From IMG/VR virus record IMGVR_UViG_3300036401_000045, positions 1 through 49,101 of that record: a DNA stretch of 49,101 nucleotides. One strand, 5' to 3'. Below are positions 8,183 through 17,022 of this stretch, piece by piece; the stretch's first letter is position 1, and each line of letters opens with the position of its first letter. The translations under genes were made by a program, and so were the position numbers. The notes beneath the pieces were generated by a model, which saw only the letters and a program-made list of their open reading frames with translations, was not told where the DNA came from and did not search any database. The DNA comes from a virus.

Positions 8183-8608
8183 ATGAAACGTCTTTTCCTT
8201 GTTCTGTTATTCCTTCTGGCTTTGCCCGGCCTCGCCCTTGCGCAGTATCAGGTCCAGCTAACGCCCGGCAATGGTGGACCGCTATGGTGGAATAGCACAG
8301 GGGCGGGGTTCTTCTCCAATCACATTCTTAACAACGGGGCGACTCCGGCCGTAACGTCCTGCGGAGCCGCTGGTACAGCTATTACCGGCTCCGACTTCGC
8401 CGGGACCGTGACAGTTGGCGGAACCGCCTCAACGACCTGTACGATTACCTTCGCCGCTGCCTTTGGCGTGGCCCCGACCTGTGTGCTTTCCTGGCCCACT
8501 GGTCCCTTGGCCGCTATGTCATGGACAACGTCCACTACTGCGATCACGGTCACTCAGACCTCGACCGCGTCGAACAAGATCAGTTACATCTGCACTGGAA
8601 CACAATAG
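8183..8608 (+). CDS. Exported small beta-rich protein 3 (signal peptide)
   Basis: 141 residues. The signal peptide MKRLFLVLLFLLALPGLALA is probably cut before QYQVQL. The mature part has two halves; the C-terminal one (from about residue 65, ITGSDFAGTVTVGGTASTTC onwards) resembles small beta domains that phages attach to fibre proteins. Ribosome site ggagaccact. It forms a cassette with 7242-8173. Function unknown. Confidence 0.7.
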   Translation: MKRLFLVLLFLLALPGLALAQYQVQLTPGNGGPLWWNSTGAGFFSNHILNNGATPAVTSCGAAGTAITGSDFAGTVTVGGTASTTCTITFAAAFGVAPTCVLSWPTGPLAAMSWTTSTTAITVTQTSTASNKISYICTGTQ

Positions 8609-8617
8609 GAGGGCCTT

Positions 8618-8956
8618 ATGGCTCGTTTTCGTCTGACTGGAAAGCACTATCTCAAGGTCTCCGATCCGCCCTGTGAGTGGGAGCAAAAGGAATGGAACCA
8701 GACTACCGGCAAACAGGCGCGGAAGGTTTATCCCGTTCCGATGTACCTTGATCCGGATAATCCCGGCGACTGCAACTATCCCGGCGAGATCATCGTCGCA
8801 ACGAAGCGGGAGGCTGCCTATCCGAGGGATATTATCTTCATTGGACTGCCAACTACCGAGATGGAACCACTCGATCCCGAAGCCACGAAGCTTTCGACCG
8901 AGGCTAAGAAGCGTGGCGAACACCCAATCGAGTCACTCCCGGCGAACGGCCCATGA
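8618..8956 (+). CDS. Conserved-looking phage protein of unknown function
   Basis: 112 residues starting MARFRLTGKHYLKV, preceded by agg-agggcctt. It is polar, without membrane segments, and contains PVPMYLDPDNPGDCNYPGE and RDIIFIGLP. It has the look of a small soluble virion or assembly factor in the head-tail region. The stop overlaps the next start (ATGA). Confidence 0.65.
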   Translation: MARFRLTGKHYLKVSDPPCEWEQKEWNQTTGKQARKVYPVPMYLDPDNPGDCNYPGEIIVATKREAAYPRDIIFIGLPTTEMEPLDPEATKLSTEAKKRGEHPIESLPANGP

Positions 8957-9273
8957 GAACCAAACGCTCCGACGAAGCCTATGTCTTGATCGACCATCGG
9001 AACTCGCCGGGTATCACGCCCGAGTTCTTGAAGGCGAATAAGCTTGATGGCCCTGCCGTTGGAGCGGGACAGGTCTTTGAGTCGGCTATTGTCGTCTGCC
9101 ACTGCTGCGGCAATGACATAATCCTCAATCCTAACCGCTCGCGAGCGCGAGAATGGTGTTATGAACACGACGCCTACTTGTGCGATCGTTGTGCTGTTAC
9201 TCGTAAAATAACTGGCTCTTGCGTTCCACTACGAAAGAAGTTGGACGACCTCTTTCGACGATTAACCAAGTAA
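8953..9273 (+). CDS. Small zinc-ribbon-like phage protein
   Basis: 106 residues. Two Cys pairs, CHCCGND (about 51-57) and CDRC (about 76-79), with a further CYEH near 71, look like a zinc-binding ribbon; between them lie NPNRSRAREWCYEHDAYLC residues typical of this small phage family. The start overlaps the preceding stop. Molecular role unknown; nucleic-acid or protein binding is possible. Confidence 0.65.
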   Translation: MRTKRSDEAYVLIDHRNSPGITPEFLKANKLDGPAVGAGQVFESAIVVCHCCGNDIILNPNRSRAREWCYEHDAYLCDRCAVTRKITGSCVPLRKKLDDLFRRLTK

Positions 9274-9285
9274 AGGAGACACCCG

Positions 9286-9804
9286 ATGTCTGTTTTCACT
9301 TTCCAAGTTGCTACTATCACCCCCGGTGCGGGAACGGCTGATAACGTGGCAATGCCTGCGGCCGGCTGGATGGAACTCGTAGGTGGCAGCGCTCTACAGA
9401 CGAACTTCATCGACGAAGTCTACATGGGCGGTCAGGCGGCCTCAACGGCTCCACTCATCATGCTGCTAGCCCCTGACTCGACGAAGGCAGCTACGCCGAC
9501 TGCGCTAGCAACGCCAAACTCGAACGGCCCTGATAACGTCAACGCAGGTGTCCTGACCAGCCCGGCGGTTGGCGCTGTTGCCGCTACGACCCCACCCACT
9601 CGCTCGAACTCGGCCTCGGTAGCAAAGAAAAACTTCACCTTCAACGCCTTCGGCGGTATCGTGCGGGCGAACTACGCCAACACCTCAGACCGCTTCTGTA
9701 TCTTCAGCGCAACGGCCCCGGCGGGTGCTGCCAGTCTATCGTCGTTTACCGGCTCGACTGCCGGTGCAGCGATTGGCGCTCACATTATCTACGAGACGAT
9801 GTAA
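9286..9804 (+). CDS. Putative virion protein, Ala/Thr/Ser-rich
   Basis: 172 residues with good ribosome site (aaaggagacacccgATG). It has a low-complexity Ala/Thr/Pro-rich middle and a beta-like end (TSDRFCIFSATAPAG). No signal peptide and no membrane segment. Lying just before the first fibre gene, it may be a decoration or adaptor protein. No family recognised. Confidence 0.6.
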   Translation: MSVFTFQVATITPGAGTADNVAMPAAGWMELVGGSALQTNFIDEVYMGGQAASTAPLIMLLAPDSTKAATPTALATPNSNGPDNVNAGVLTSPAVGAVAATTPPTRSNSASVAKKNFTFNAFGGIVRANYANTSDRFCIFSATAPAGAASLSSFTGSTAGAAIGAHIIYETM

Positions 9805-9813
9805 GGTCGAGCC

Positions 9814-10998
9814 GTGGCTAAACTCTTCGACCTTGCGCGTATGTACACGGCTACGATTGGCACTGGGATTATAACCCTCGGTGCCGCCGTACCGCCGTTC
9901 CTCTCGTTCGCTGCTGCGGGCATAGCCAATGGCGATATAGTCTCGTACTCCATTCTCGATGGTGCTAACTCCGAAATCGGCACTGGCACTTACACCGCCG
10001 CTGGTACTACCCTCACCCGTACAGTTACGAAATCGACGAACGCGAACGCTGCGATCAGCTTGTCGGGCGGCGCTCAGGTCATGCTTGCAGCCCGCGCTGA
10101 GGACATCGCGAACCTCGGCCAGCCAAACACCTTCACTGACGCTACTAACTCCACTACCCCCGCGACTGGCTCCATTGTTCTTGCTGGCGGTATGGGAGTG
10201 GCGAAGGACCTCCACGTCGGTGGAACACTTGGACAATTCGGTCCAGGAACAGGAACGGCGATAGTTGTCGTTAATGGTGGAAACACAAACGCAAATGACG
10301 GAGCTGCGGTTGCTTTTCAGAACAACGGTGTCAATGGCAGCGCGATAGGCGACCGTAGTGTGCTAATTGGCGGGGCCTTTAATAACGCTCTTACTTTAGT
10401 CTCTGGCACAGGTACTGTTCGTACCCCAAATAATATGACAATCGAGTCTGGTACTCTTTCATCTTCATTTACTACAGGCGCGCTTGTTGTCACTGGTGGT
10501 GTTGGTATCTCCAACAATATGTATGCTGGAGGAATTGGAAGTTTTGGTAGTAACAATCCAGCTTCCACACAGGCTTTAGAGTGCAATATTGCAGCTGGTA
10601 GCGTTAATGGAACTAGCATTGTTATATTTAGGCTTGCTGGAGCTTTCATTGCTGATATCGGTTATAACTCAGGAACTGGCGGTGTTCTTTACAACGTGAC
10701 CTCGGACTATCGTCTAAAACGAGACTATACGCCAATCTCTGATGCACTCGCTAGTCTTTCAGAGCTTAAACCTTACGATGGTTACTATACTAATGGAGAT
10801 GGAACTAAAGCACAGTTCCTTATTGCACATGAGGCTCAACTCGTCGTCCCTTGGGCTGTCAGTGGACAGAAGGACGAGATGACTAAGGACGGGGAGCCAA
10901 AGTATCAGGGCATTGATTATAGTCAACTCGTCCCGTTGCTGATCGCCAGTATTCAAGAACTAAGCGCACGTCTAGACGCCTTAACGAAGGCAAAGTAA
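9814..10998 (+). CDS. Tail fibre protein with S74 chaperone domain
   Basis: Receptor-binding fibre, 394 residues, GTG start after aaggtcgagcc. The N-terminal part (1-100, including IANGDIVSYSILDGANSEIG) is the type of module that joins fibres to virions. The middle is Gly/Asn/Thr-rich, shaft-like sequence. The C-terminus (about 300-394) has the endosialidase-chaperone (peptidase S74) pattern: TSDYRLKRDY at the self-cleavage site, then HEAQLVVPWAVSG, then a final helix QLVPLLIASIQELSARLDAL. The chaperone trimerises the fibre and is normally cut off before the conserved Ser. The middle third is more A+T-rich than its neighbours (about 10300-10850), suggesting an acquired segment. Confidence 0.8.
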   Translation: MAKLFDLARMYTATIGTGIITLGAAVPPFLSFAAAGIANGDIVSYSILDGANSEIGTGTYTAAGTTLTRTVTKSTNANAAISLSGGAQVMLAARAEDIANLGQPNTFTDATNSTTPATGSIVLAGGMGVAKDLHVGGTLGQFGPGTGTAIVVVNGGNTNANDGAAVAFQNNGVNGSAIGDRSVLIGGAFNNALTLVSGTGTVRTPNNMTIESGTLSSSFTTGALVVTGGVGISNNMYAGGIGSFGSNNPASTQALECNIAAGSVNGTSIVIFRLAGAFIADIGYNSGTGGVLYNVTSDYRLKRDYTPISDALASLSELKPYDGYYTNGDGTKAQFLIAHEAQLVVPWAVSGQKDEMTKDGEPKYQGIDYSQLVPLLIASIQELSARLDALTKAK

Positions 10999-12225
10999 AT
11001 GCTTGGCTTTGGCGCATTAGGCCAGTTTCCATTAGGTGGGGGTCCAGACCTCCAACCTAAGACGCTGAGCGTTCAGCAGTTCACTGACCTCGCAGCGCAG
11101 CCGAAGCGCAAGGCCATCAGCGATGTATTCCCGACGATCAATGCCCTGCTGACGCCCAATCCATCTCGTCCGTTCGTACAGGCTTTGTGGGATAATCCGG
11201 CGAAGAGGCGCACCGTTGCGACGAGCGAGCCTGTCCTAAGCGGTATCCGCACCGCACCTGTGGTAACTAAACCGTTTCATCAAGACCTGTGGGATGCAGC
11301 CAAGCCCGCTAAGGTAAAGGCCCTTCCAGAAGTTTTCGACGTTATCAATCCACTCTTTAGTCCAAATCCGCCGAGGCCATTCTCGCAGACCGATTGGGAC
11401 CTTGCAGCGAACCCGAAGATCAAGGCTCAGCCCGAAGCCTTCGATGTCAGCAATCCACTTTTCTCCCCGAACCCATCTCGCCCGTTTGCTATGCACGACT
11501 GGCAGCGGGTGCGAAGGGTTACAAGGACAGCGAAGGTCGATGACGTTGTTAATCTCATGGGCCTTCGTGGAGTCGTCGTCGTTCCGACGCCCTTCAATCA
11601 AGACCTTTGGGAAGGTGCGGCCAAGCCACGACTCAAGATCACCGATGTATCCATTGGAACCTCATTACCCCTTACACAGTTTCTTCCAATTAATCAGAAC
11701 CTGTGGGAGAACGCTAAGCCACCACGGCTGTCGCAGAAGTCCGATGCACCGGCGAATATGCTGCCATTACTCGCACCGAACCCTGCTATCCCATTCAATC
11801 AGGACCTGTGGGAAAACGCAGCGTTTGCTCGGGTTAAGGCCAGGGTCGATGACTTTGCCAACCTGCGTCCAATCCAGACCGTTGTGGTTGTTGTCGCTCC
11901 GTTTAATCAGACTGATTGGGCACGGCCAGCGGCCCTTCGTCAGCCGATCAAGTCCGATATCTACGTCAACCTTCTCCCGCTTCACACCCCGCCTGTCGTC
12001 TCCGGCCCGCCGTTCTTCCAGACCGATTGGACTGGCGTTGCCACTCCACGGCGAGCGGCGAGGGTCGATGACGTGGTTAACCTCTTAGCAATACAGAACC
12101 CGCCTCCAATTCCACCCATTCCGCCTCAGCCGCCCAATATCAAGATGCGGGTAGTTCGGGACTATTGGGATAGGGATGAGTGGGGTAACTTCATTCCAGG
12201 TGGCGGTACGAGGGAAACACTATGA
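10999..12225 (+). CDS. Tandem-repeat virion protein (PFxQxxW repeats)
   Basis: 408 residues built from about ten degenerate repeats of 35-40 residues. Each has a PF(N/H/S/F)Q(D/T/N)(L/D)W core followed by a basic stretch and a DVxNxL(L/P) tail; examples are PFHQDLW, PFSQTDW, PFNQDLW (twice), PFFQTDW. An aromatic C-terminus follows (RDYWDRDEWGNFIPGG). It starts one base after the S74 fibre stop, and its stop overlaps the spike start (ATGA). It is probably a structural or adhesion protein; no named family is certain. Confidence 0.7.
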   Translation: MLGFGALGQFPLGGGPDLQPKTLSVQQFTDLAAQPKRKAISDVFPTINALLTPNPSRPFVQALWDNPAKRRTVATSEPVLSGIRTAPVVTKPFHQDLWDAAKPAKVKALPEVFDVINPLFSPNPPRPFSQTDWDLAANPKIKAQPEAFDVSNPLFSPNPSRPFAMHDWQRVRRVTRTAKVDDVVNLMGLRGVVVVPTPFNQDLWEGAAKPRLKITDVSIGTSLPLTQFLPINQNLWENAKPPRLSQKSDAPANMLPLLAPNPAIPFNQDLWENAAFARVKARVDDFANLRPIQTVVVVVAPFNQTDWARPAALRQPIKSDIYVNLLPLHTPPVVSGPPFFQTDWTGVATPRRAARVDDVVNLLAIQNPPPIPPIPPQPPNIKMRVVRDYWDRDEWGNFIPGGGTRETL

Positions 12226-14633
12226 CCTCACAGATCGACTACGATCAAGGTGGTACGTTTCGGCAGAAGGTCCGTCGATACCTCGGCCCGTCTGTCGGGT
12301 GGGTTGAGTCGCCTGACGACAACGTAGTCAACGTCACTACCGGCGGGACCACGACTATCAGCGTCGATACCACCCTTGTACTCGTCAACGTCAACGCTCC
12401 TGTGACGATCCAGCTACCAAAGGCGAAATCGCCACTCGTTTCGGCTGGTGTTCTTCCCGGTCTCTATCTTGGCCTTCCAATCACGATAGTTGATATTGGC
12501 GGGCTTGCCTCCAACACTAACACTATCACTATCCTTCCGGTGGCGGGCGAGACTATCTCAGGTGGCACCAGCATTGTCATCAACACTAAGTACGGGGCTG
12601 TTATCCTTCAGCCAAATCTTGCCCTTGGCGTATGGTCTGAAATTCCGTTTCCAGGCTCTGGAAATCTTCCATTTTTCGATATTAGAACCTTTGGCGGGGT
12701 TTGTGATAGTAACAACTCGCCAGGAAACGGGACTGATAACACCGCCGCCTTGCGTGCCGCAGTTGCCGCCATGCCAATCACTGGTGGAATATTGTATATT
12801 CCGGCTATGACTGGCTCGTGTCGTATCACTAACAATATTACGATTAACAAGCCTATCATCATTCAAGGGCCGGGTTGGGCTGCCACTGGTCCCATCTATG
12901 GCCTCTATGCCGATTTTAGCGTTGGTGTCGCGGCAGAAGTCTTGCTCTTTACAACCTCTGGTGGACAGGTAAGGGACCTTGCGTTCGTCGCCAACCAGCC
13001 TACACCAGCAACAGGAACGGTGACGATTGATATTGCCAATCCTGCAATCATTCATTGGCCCGGCTCCAACAGAAACAGCGGAAATGCTATAGTCTTTGAA
13101 ACGACCGGCGCTCTTCCAACAGGGATCGTTGCTGATACAGCCTATTACGTTCTTCCTACTGGACTAACAGCGGATCAATTTCAAATTGCCATAGCGCCAG
13201 GCTTTGCAGCTGTTGTTACCTCTGGAACACAGAGCGGAACACACACCGCCGCCGCCTTTGGTGCAGATGCAAATCCTTGGGGAATTCACTGTTATCGCGC
13301 TCCGTTCGCCAATGATGGTGGCAATGATATCAAGATCACTAACGTAATGATGGCTAACATCTCGCATGGTATCTATATGGATGGCAGCGAGCGTACCGTC
13401 ATTGATGGAATGTACGGAAACCCACTAATTCAAGGAATTAAGGCCTCGCAGCAATTCGATGTCATCCGAGTCCACAATGTTCACTTCTTTCCGTTTTGGG
13501 GAACTGGGCTTAATTTCACTGGCTTGCAGAGCAGGGCTTGGAACGCCTGGACCGGGGCTTGGGCGACGGCTTTCTGGTTTGGTCGTGTTGACAACCCGAT
13601 CGTTTCGAACTTTTTCACCTTTGGCTATCGTATTGGTCTCAGCTTTAATCAAGAAGCTGGCCCATCCAGTCCAGGGACTACAAGCCTATTGCAAGGCCTT
13701 AATCTTGGGTTTGATGATGCTATCTTTGGTATAATGGTGAATACAGGTGCTTCTGGCACTACCATGCAGCTGTCCAATTTATACTTCACAGGTGCCGCTG
13801 ATGTAAGTACTGGTATTGATACCTTTGGTCTATTCCTTCAAGACCCAAGCTTTTCACAAGTTCAGATGGAAAACGCTGAATTTCACAATTCTGATTATGC
13901 AATATACAATGGTGGAGGTGGGGCCGCTGGGACCGGAAACAGTATTACTGGCACGAACTGTAGTTTCAGCTTTGGTGGCTATGCTCGAGGAAAGAATTAC
14001 CCTGCTATAACTTCCATCTCGCCAAGTATCGCATCAATATTTGGTGGCTGGCAAACACTTGTAGGCCATCCATTCGCGTCCGGTCTCGTTACCTTAACTG
14101 GCCCTTCGCTTGGTGCAGACCCTTCGATTTGGGCCGTGAACACCAACAACGTCGAGGGCCTTTATCAGAACAATGTCGGACAGGTCGGTTTCCGCGCGGG
14201 TGCGCTCGGCGTGACGGATGGAAGCGCTGCGGCGGCGGGTATTATCGGTGAGTATGTTCCCTCGTCCATAGCCGCGCCCGGTACGACACTGACAAGCGCG
14301 GCCGCGAAAGATGTTACTTCAATCATTCTTCCGGCTGGTGATTGGGATGTTCGGTTCTCTGTATCATTCCGTGCGGCAACCACAACGACCGTAACTTTTC
14401 TTCAATCATCTATTTCTGCAACACTAAACACAATGGACTACACACCGGGGTCTGCTACTCAGCAATCGTGGATGGGTCAAACGATTGGGTCTATTGGTGA
14501 TGTAACGCAGAATGTTGGTCCTGTCAGAATTTCTTCAAACGGATCAACGACAGTTCATGGCGTTGTCCTTGCTGGTTTTGCAACGGCGGGCTGCACAGCT
14601 TACGGCCTACTGTCGGCCCGGCGCGTTAGATAA
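12222..14633 (+). CDS. Tail spike with pectate-lyase-like beta-helix
   Basis: 803 residues. Residues 1-145 look like an attachment module. From about 149 (FFDIRTFGGVCD ... GNGTDNTAALRAAV) comes the start pattern of a pectate-lyase-3 right-handed beta-helix, used by spikes that bind or cut capsule or LPS sugars. A beta insert lies near 265-355, and the helix goes on to about 640 with many N/G turns. The last ~150 residues form a separate C-terminal domain. It is the most likely host-range determinant and possible depolymerase. Catalytic residues cannot be assigned from sequence alone. Confidence 0.8.
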   Translation: MTSQIDYDQGGTFRQKVRRYLGPSVGWVESPDDNVVNVTTGGTTTISVDTTLVLVNVNAPVTIQLPKAKSPLVSAGVLPGLYLGLPITIVDIGGLASNTNTITILPVAGETISGGTSIVINTKYGAVILQPNLALGVWSEIPFPGSGNLPFFDIRTFGGVCDSNNSPGNGTDNTAALRAAVAAMPITGGILYIPAMTGSCRITNNITINKPIIIQGPGWAATGPIYGLYADFSVGVAAEVLLFTTSGGQVRDLAFVANQPTPATGTVTIDIANPAIIHWPGSNRNSGNAIVFETTGALPTGIVADTAYYVLPTGLTADQFQIAIAPGFAAVVTSGTQSGTHTAAAFGADANPWGIHCYRAPFANDGGNDIKITNVMMANISHGIYMDGSERTVIDGMYGNPLIQGIKASQQFDVIRVHNVHFFPFWGTGLNFTGLQSRAWNAWTGAWATAFWFGRVDNPIVSNFFTFGYRIGLSFNQEAGPSSPGTTSLLQGLNLGFDDAIFGIMVNTGASGTTMQLSNLYFTGAADVSTGIDTFGLFLQDPSFSQVQMENAEFHNSDYAIYNGGGGAAGTGNSITGTNCSFSFGGYARGKNYPAITSISPSIASIFGGWQTLVGHPFASGLVTLTGPSLGADPSIWAVNTNNVEGLYQNNVGQVGFRAGALGVTDGSAAAAGIIGEYVPSSIAAPGTTLTSAAAKDVTSIILPAGDWDVRFSVSFRAATTTTVTFLQSSISATLNTMDYTPGSATQQSWMGQTIGSIGDVTQNVGPVRISSNGSTTVHGVVLAGFATAGCTAYGLLSARRVR

Positions 14634-14644
14634 GGAACTGAAAA

Positions 14645-16000
14645 ATGACAGTTTCATCGACCTTAAGCAAGATCATCTATCAGGGCAATGGGTCTACGAC
14701 GGCTTTCAACTTCCCGTTCCCCGGCGTCGCGGCCAGTGATCTTCAAGTTTATTACACTGATCTGTCTGGTATTCAGACCCTTCTTTCGCCCGCACAGTAT
14801 TCAGTCGTTCTCAACCCACCGCTTTCACCGAACCCAACTGGCAGCGGCGGAACGGTCAATTACCCTCTGACGGGTTCACCTATTGTTGCTGGCACGTTCC
14901 TAACAATCTTGCGGGTGCTTCCGCTAACACAGCCCGTCTCGCTTGCCAATCAAGGGACGCTCTATCAACAGGTCATTGAAAGCGAGTTTGATAATTTGCT
15001 GATGCAACTGCAACAGATCAACGAGGTTTTCGTACGGGGCCTCGCCGTTGCTGTCAGTGATCCGACGCCTAATCCACTTCCGCCAGTCGCGCAGCGGGCA
15101 GGGCAGTTCTTGGCTTTTGACTCGAACGGTAATCCGATTGCGGCGCTTGCATCGCCTGGAACTGTTCCGATCTCCGTAGCGATGCAGCCGGTCGTCGCGG
15201 CCTCAACGATTGCGGCGGCGCAAGCCCTTCTTGGAATTGCACCGTTTCCAGCTGGACTTGAAGCACCTTTCGCTGGCCTTATCGCCCCGTCCGGCTGGTA
15301 CTTTGAATATGGTCAGGCTGTTACCCGCGCAGGGGACGGTCCACTACTCGCGGCTATTGCCCCCACCTTTGCTTGCACAATAACCAGTGGCCTTACTACC
15401 GTCACTGGCATCTCCTCCACTTTGGGTATGTATATCAGTATGCCGGTTGAGAGCGCGGCCTTCTCGCCGGGCACCACCGTCGCTTCGGTCAGCTCGCCTA
15501 CAAGCATCACGATAAGTGCCCCGGCAATTTCCAATGGCTCGGCTTTCCAGGCCTTCCCCTTCGGGAATGGCAACGGTTCCACAACCTTTAATATCCCTGA
15601 TGGTCGCGGTGTTGTCTATGCTGGCAGTGATAATATGGGTGGAACGGCGGCGAACAGGCTGCCAGGCTTCTCTGGCGTCAGTGGTATGTTTGGAACGCAA
15701 ACTCATACGCTTACGAACGCTGAAATGCCATCGCATCAGCACGCTGTGTTTTTGAAAGACCCGCAACATACACATACTGAAAGTGGAACTGTGTCTGTTG
15801 GGTCCGTCGGAACAAATGCTGTTATTAGCAATGTTGCTGGACCTCCGGCCGCTGGAATTATCCAGCCATCATCGACGGGTCTTACTATCGGAAGCGTCAA
15901 TGGCGTAGCCAACGACAACCAAACTGCTCTTCTCGGAGGTGGCGGTGCCATGTCCCTCGTCCAGCCCACCTCAACTCGCAACATGATTATTAAGAGGTGA
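14645..16000 (+). CDS. Fibre protein with tail-collar-like domain
   Basis: 451 residues. The N-terminal part (1-150) begins with IIYQGNGSTTAFNFPFPG and includes QQVIESEFDNLLMQLQQINE, a module widely used to anchor fibres in podoviruses. From about 205 a tail-collar (microcin-like) domain follows: APFAGLIAPSGWYFEYGQAV ... NIPDGRGVVYAGSDNMGG, then SHQHAV and a His-rich stretch, ending in PTSTRNMIIKR. A small beta insert (about 240-300, ITSGLTTVTGISSTLGMYIS) interrupts the collar domain. Role: accessory fibre or adsorption. Confidence 0.8.
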   Translation: MTVSSTLSKIIYQGNGSTTAFNFPFPGVAASDLQVYYTDLSGIQTLLSPAQYSVVLNPPLSPNPTGSGGTVNYPLTGSPIVAGTFLTILRVLPLTQPVSLANQGTLYQQVIESEFDNLLMQLQQINEVFVRGLAVAVSDPTPNPLPPVAQRAGQFLAFDSNGNPIAALASPGTVPISVAMQPVVAASTIAAAQALLGIAPFPAGLEAPFAGLIAPSGWYFEYGQAVTRAGDGPLLAAIAPTFACTITSGLTTVTGISSTLGMYISMPVESAAFSPGTTVASVSSPTSITISAPAISNGSAFQAFPFGNGNGSTTFNIPDGRGVVYAGSDNMGGTAANRLPGFSGVSGMFGTQTHTLTNAEMPSHQHAVFLKDPQHTHTESGTVSVGSVGTNAVISNVAGPPAAGIIQPSSTGLTIGSVNGVANDNQTALLGGGGAMSLVQPTSTRNMIIKR

Positions 16001-16003
16001 TCC

Positions 16004-16165
16004 ATGCCAAGCAAATCTGGAAAGCAAGCTCGGTTCATGGCAATGGTCGCGCACGATCCATCAGCAGCGCGCCGGGTCGGTGTTCCGCAGAGTGTCGGGA
16101 GAGAGTTCAATCAGGCTGATGCCAAGACCGGCATTTTAAGGAAAAAGAAGAAAGGGAATAAGTAA
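16004..16165 (+). CDS. Small basic phage protein
   Basis: 53 residues, MPSKSGKQARFMAMVAHDPS at the start, VGVPQSVGREF in the middle and a Lys-rich end. Proteins with this core are widespread in phage structural operons; function unknown to me. It has a ribosome site (aagaggtgatcc) and a stop that overlaps the next start (taATG). Confidence 0.7.
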   Translation: MPSKSGKQARFMAMVAHDPSAARRVGVPQSVGREFNQADAKTGILRKKKKGNK

Positions 16166-16536
16166 TGGAAGAAAGAGCTTCGTCCGAACTTAGTCTGGAG
16201 CGAATGGGTCGTGAGTTGAAAACGATCCGAGAGTCGCTCAGTAAGGTTATCAACTACATGGTTGATGCCGAGTCTGAAATTCCGGAGAAGATGCGACGGT
16301 TCGTCACATATATGCACTGCCTTCACGACATTGCCTATATGTATGAGGAGCGCGGCCATCCAGTTCCTCAGTACGTCCTTCGAGAGATGGAACGGTGCGA
16401 CGACCGCTACCGACAGTTGCTTACAGCGTCTCATTCGGACGGCGGAACCTTCGAAGTCGTTCGGCGTGAAATGGCAAAAGACCCACTCAATCGGTGGGAT
16501 CACACAAGGCAAATAACATCGGAGAAGGGAACATGA
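16165..16536 (+). CDS. Helical phage protein of unknown function
   Basis: 123 residues, almost all charged helix (ERMGRELKTIRESLSKVINY; VLREMERCDDRYRQLL). No membrane segment. It is coupled to both neighbours by overlaps. Position before tail-tube genes suggests a virion or assembly role, but nothing in the sequence proves it. Confidence 0.65.
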   Translation: MEERASSELSLERMGRELKTIRESLSKVINYMVDAESEIPEKMRRFVTYMHCLHDIAYMYEERGHPVPQYVLREMERCDDRYRQLLTASHSDGGTFEVVRREMAKDPLNRWDHTRQITSEKGT

Positions 16537-16733
16537 AACAAGGTCATGCACACTCGAGTGGCCCGGCCAGTCATAAGGTCGAGCCAAAAGCGCAAGCAGT
16601 TAATGTGCCCACCGTTGCCCAGAAGGGAATTGCGGTAGCCTTCGAGAAGAAGGAACTCTTCAAAGGTCGAGGCTATGAGGCCCCGAAGGCCGGGGGCGAG
16701 GTTCATCACTGTGGTTCACAAGGGAAACACTAA
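16533..16733 (+). CDS. Small His/Lys-rich phage protein
   Basis: 66 residues from the ATG at 16533, which overlaps the preceding stop (ATGA) and follows ggagaaggg. Composition is disordered (MKQGHAHSSGPASHKVEPKA, ending HHCGSQGKH). Unknown function. Confidence 0.6.
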   Translation: MKQGHAHSSGPASHKVEPKAQAVNVPTVAQKGIAVAFEKKELFKGRGYEAPKAGGEVHHCGSQGKH

Positions 16734-16734
16734 C

Positions 16735-17019
16735 ATGGCAAGGGATATTCTTAGCGAGTTCGGCCCTGACAGGCCAGCGCACAAGGAGTCGCATGGAAGC
16801 AGCGGTCTCGCCACTGGCGGCGGCCAGCCGGTGAAGCACGACGTTCACAACTACGCCATGCCACAAGGTCCGACGAACATTCACGACGCCGCCTCACCGG
16901 GCCTCAAAGGCACGAACTGGGGTAACAGCGGGACGCAGGGACCGCCAATGCCGAAAGAAGCCGAGATTGGCGAGGCCGGCATCTCGCATGAGCATCATCC
17001 TCACGGCTCACAGAGGTAA
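16735..17019 (+). CDS. Small Gly/His/Pro-rich phage protein
   Basis: 94 residues, largely disordered, with MARDILSEFGPDRPAHKE at the start and HEHHPHGSQR at the end. Starts two bases after the previous stop, with aaggg at a rather long distance. Similar low-complexity proteins appear next to tail-tube genes in related phages. Unknown function. Confidence 0.6.
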   Translation: MARDILSEFGPDRPAHKESHGSSGLATGGGQPVKHDVHNYAMPQGPTNIHDAASPGLKGTNWGNSGTQGPPMPKEAEIGEAGISHEHHPHGSQR

Positions 17020-17022
17020 GTC

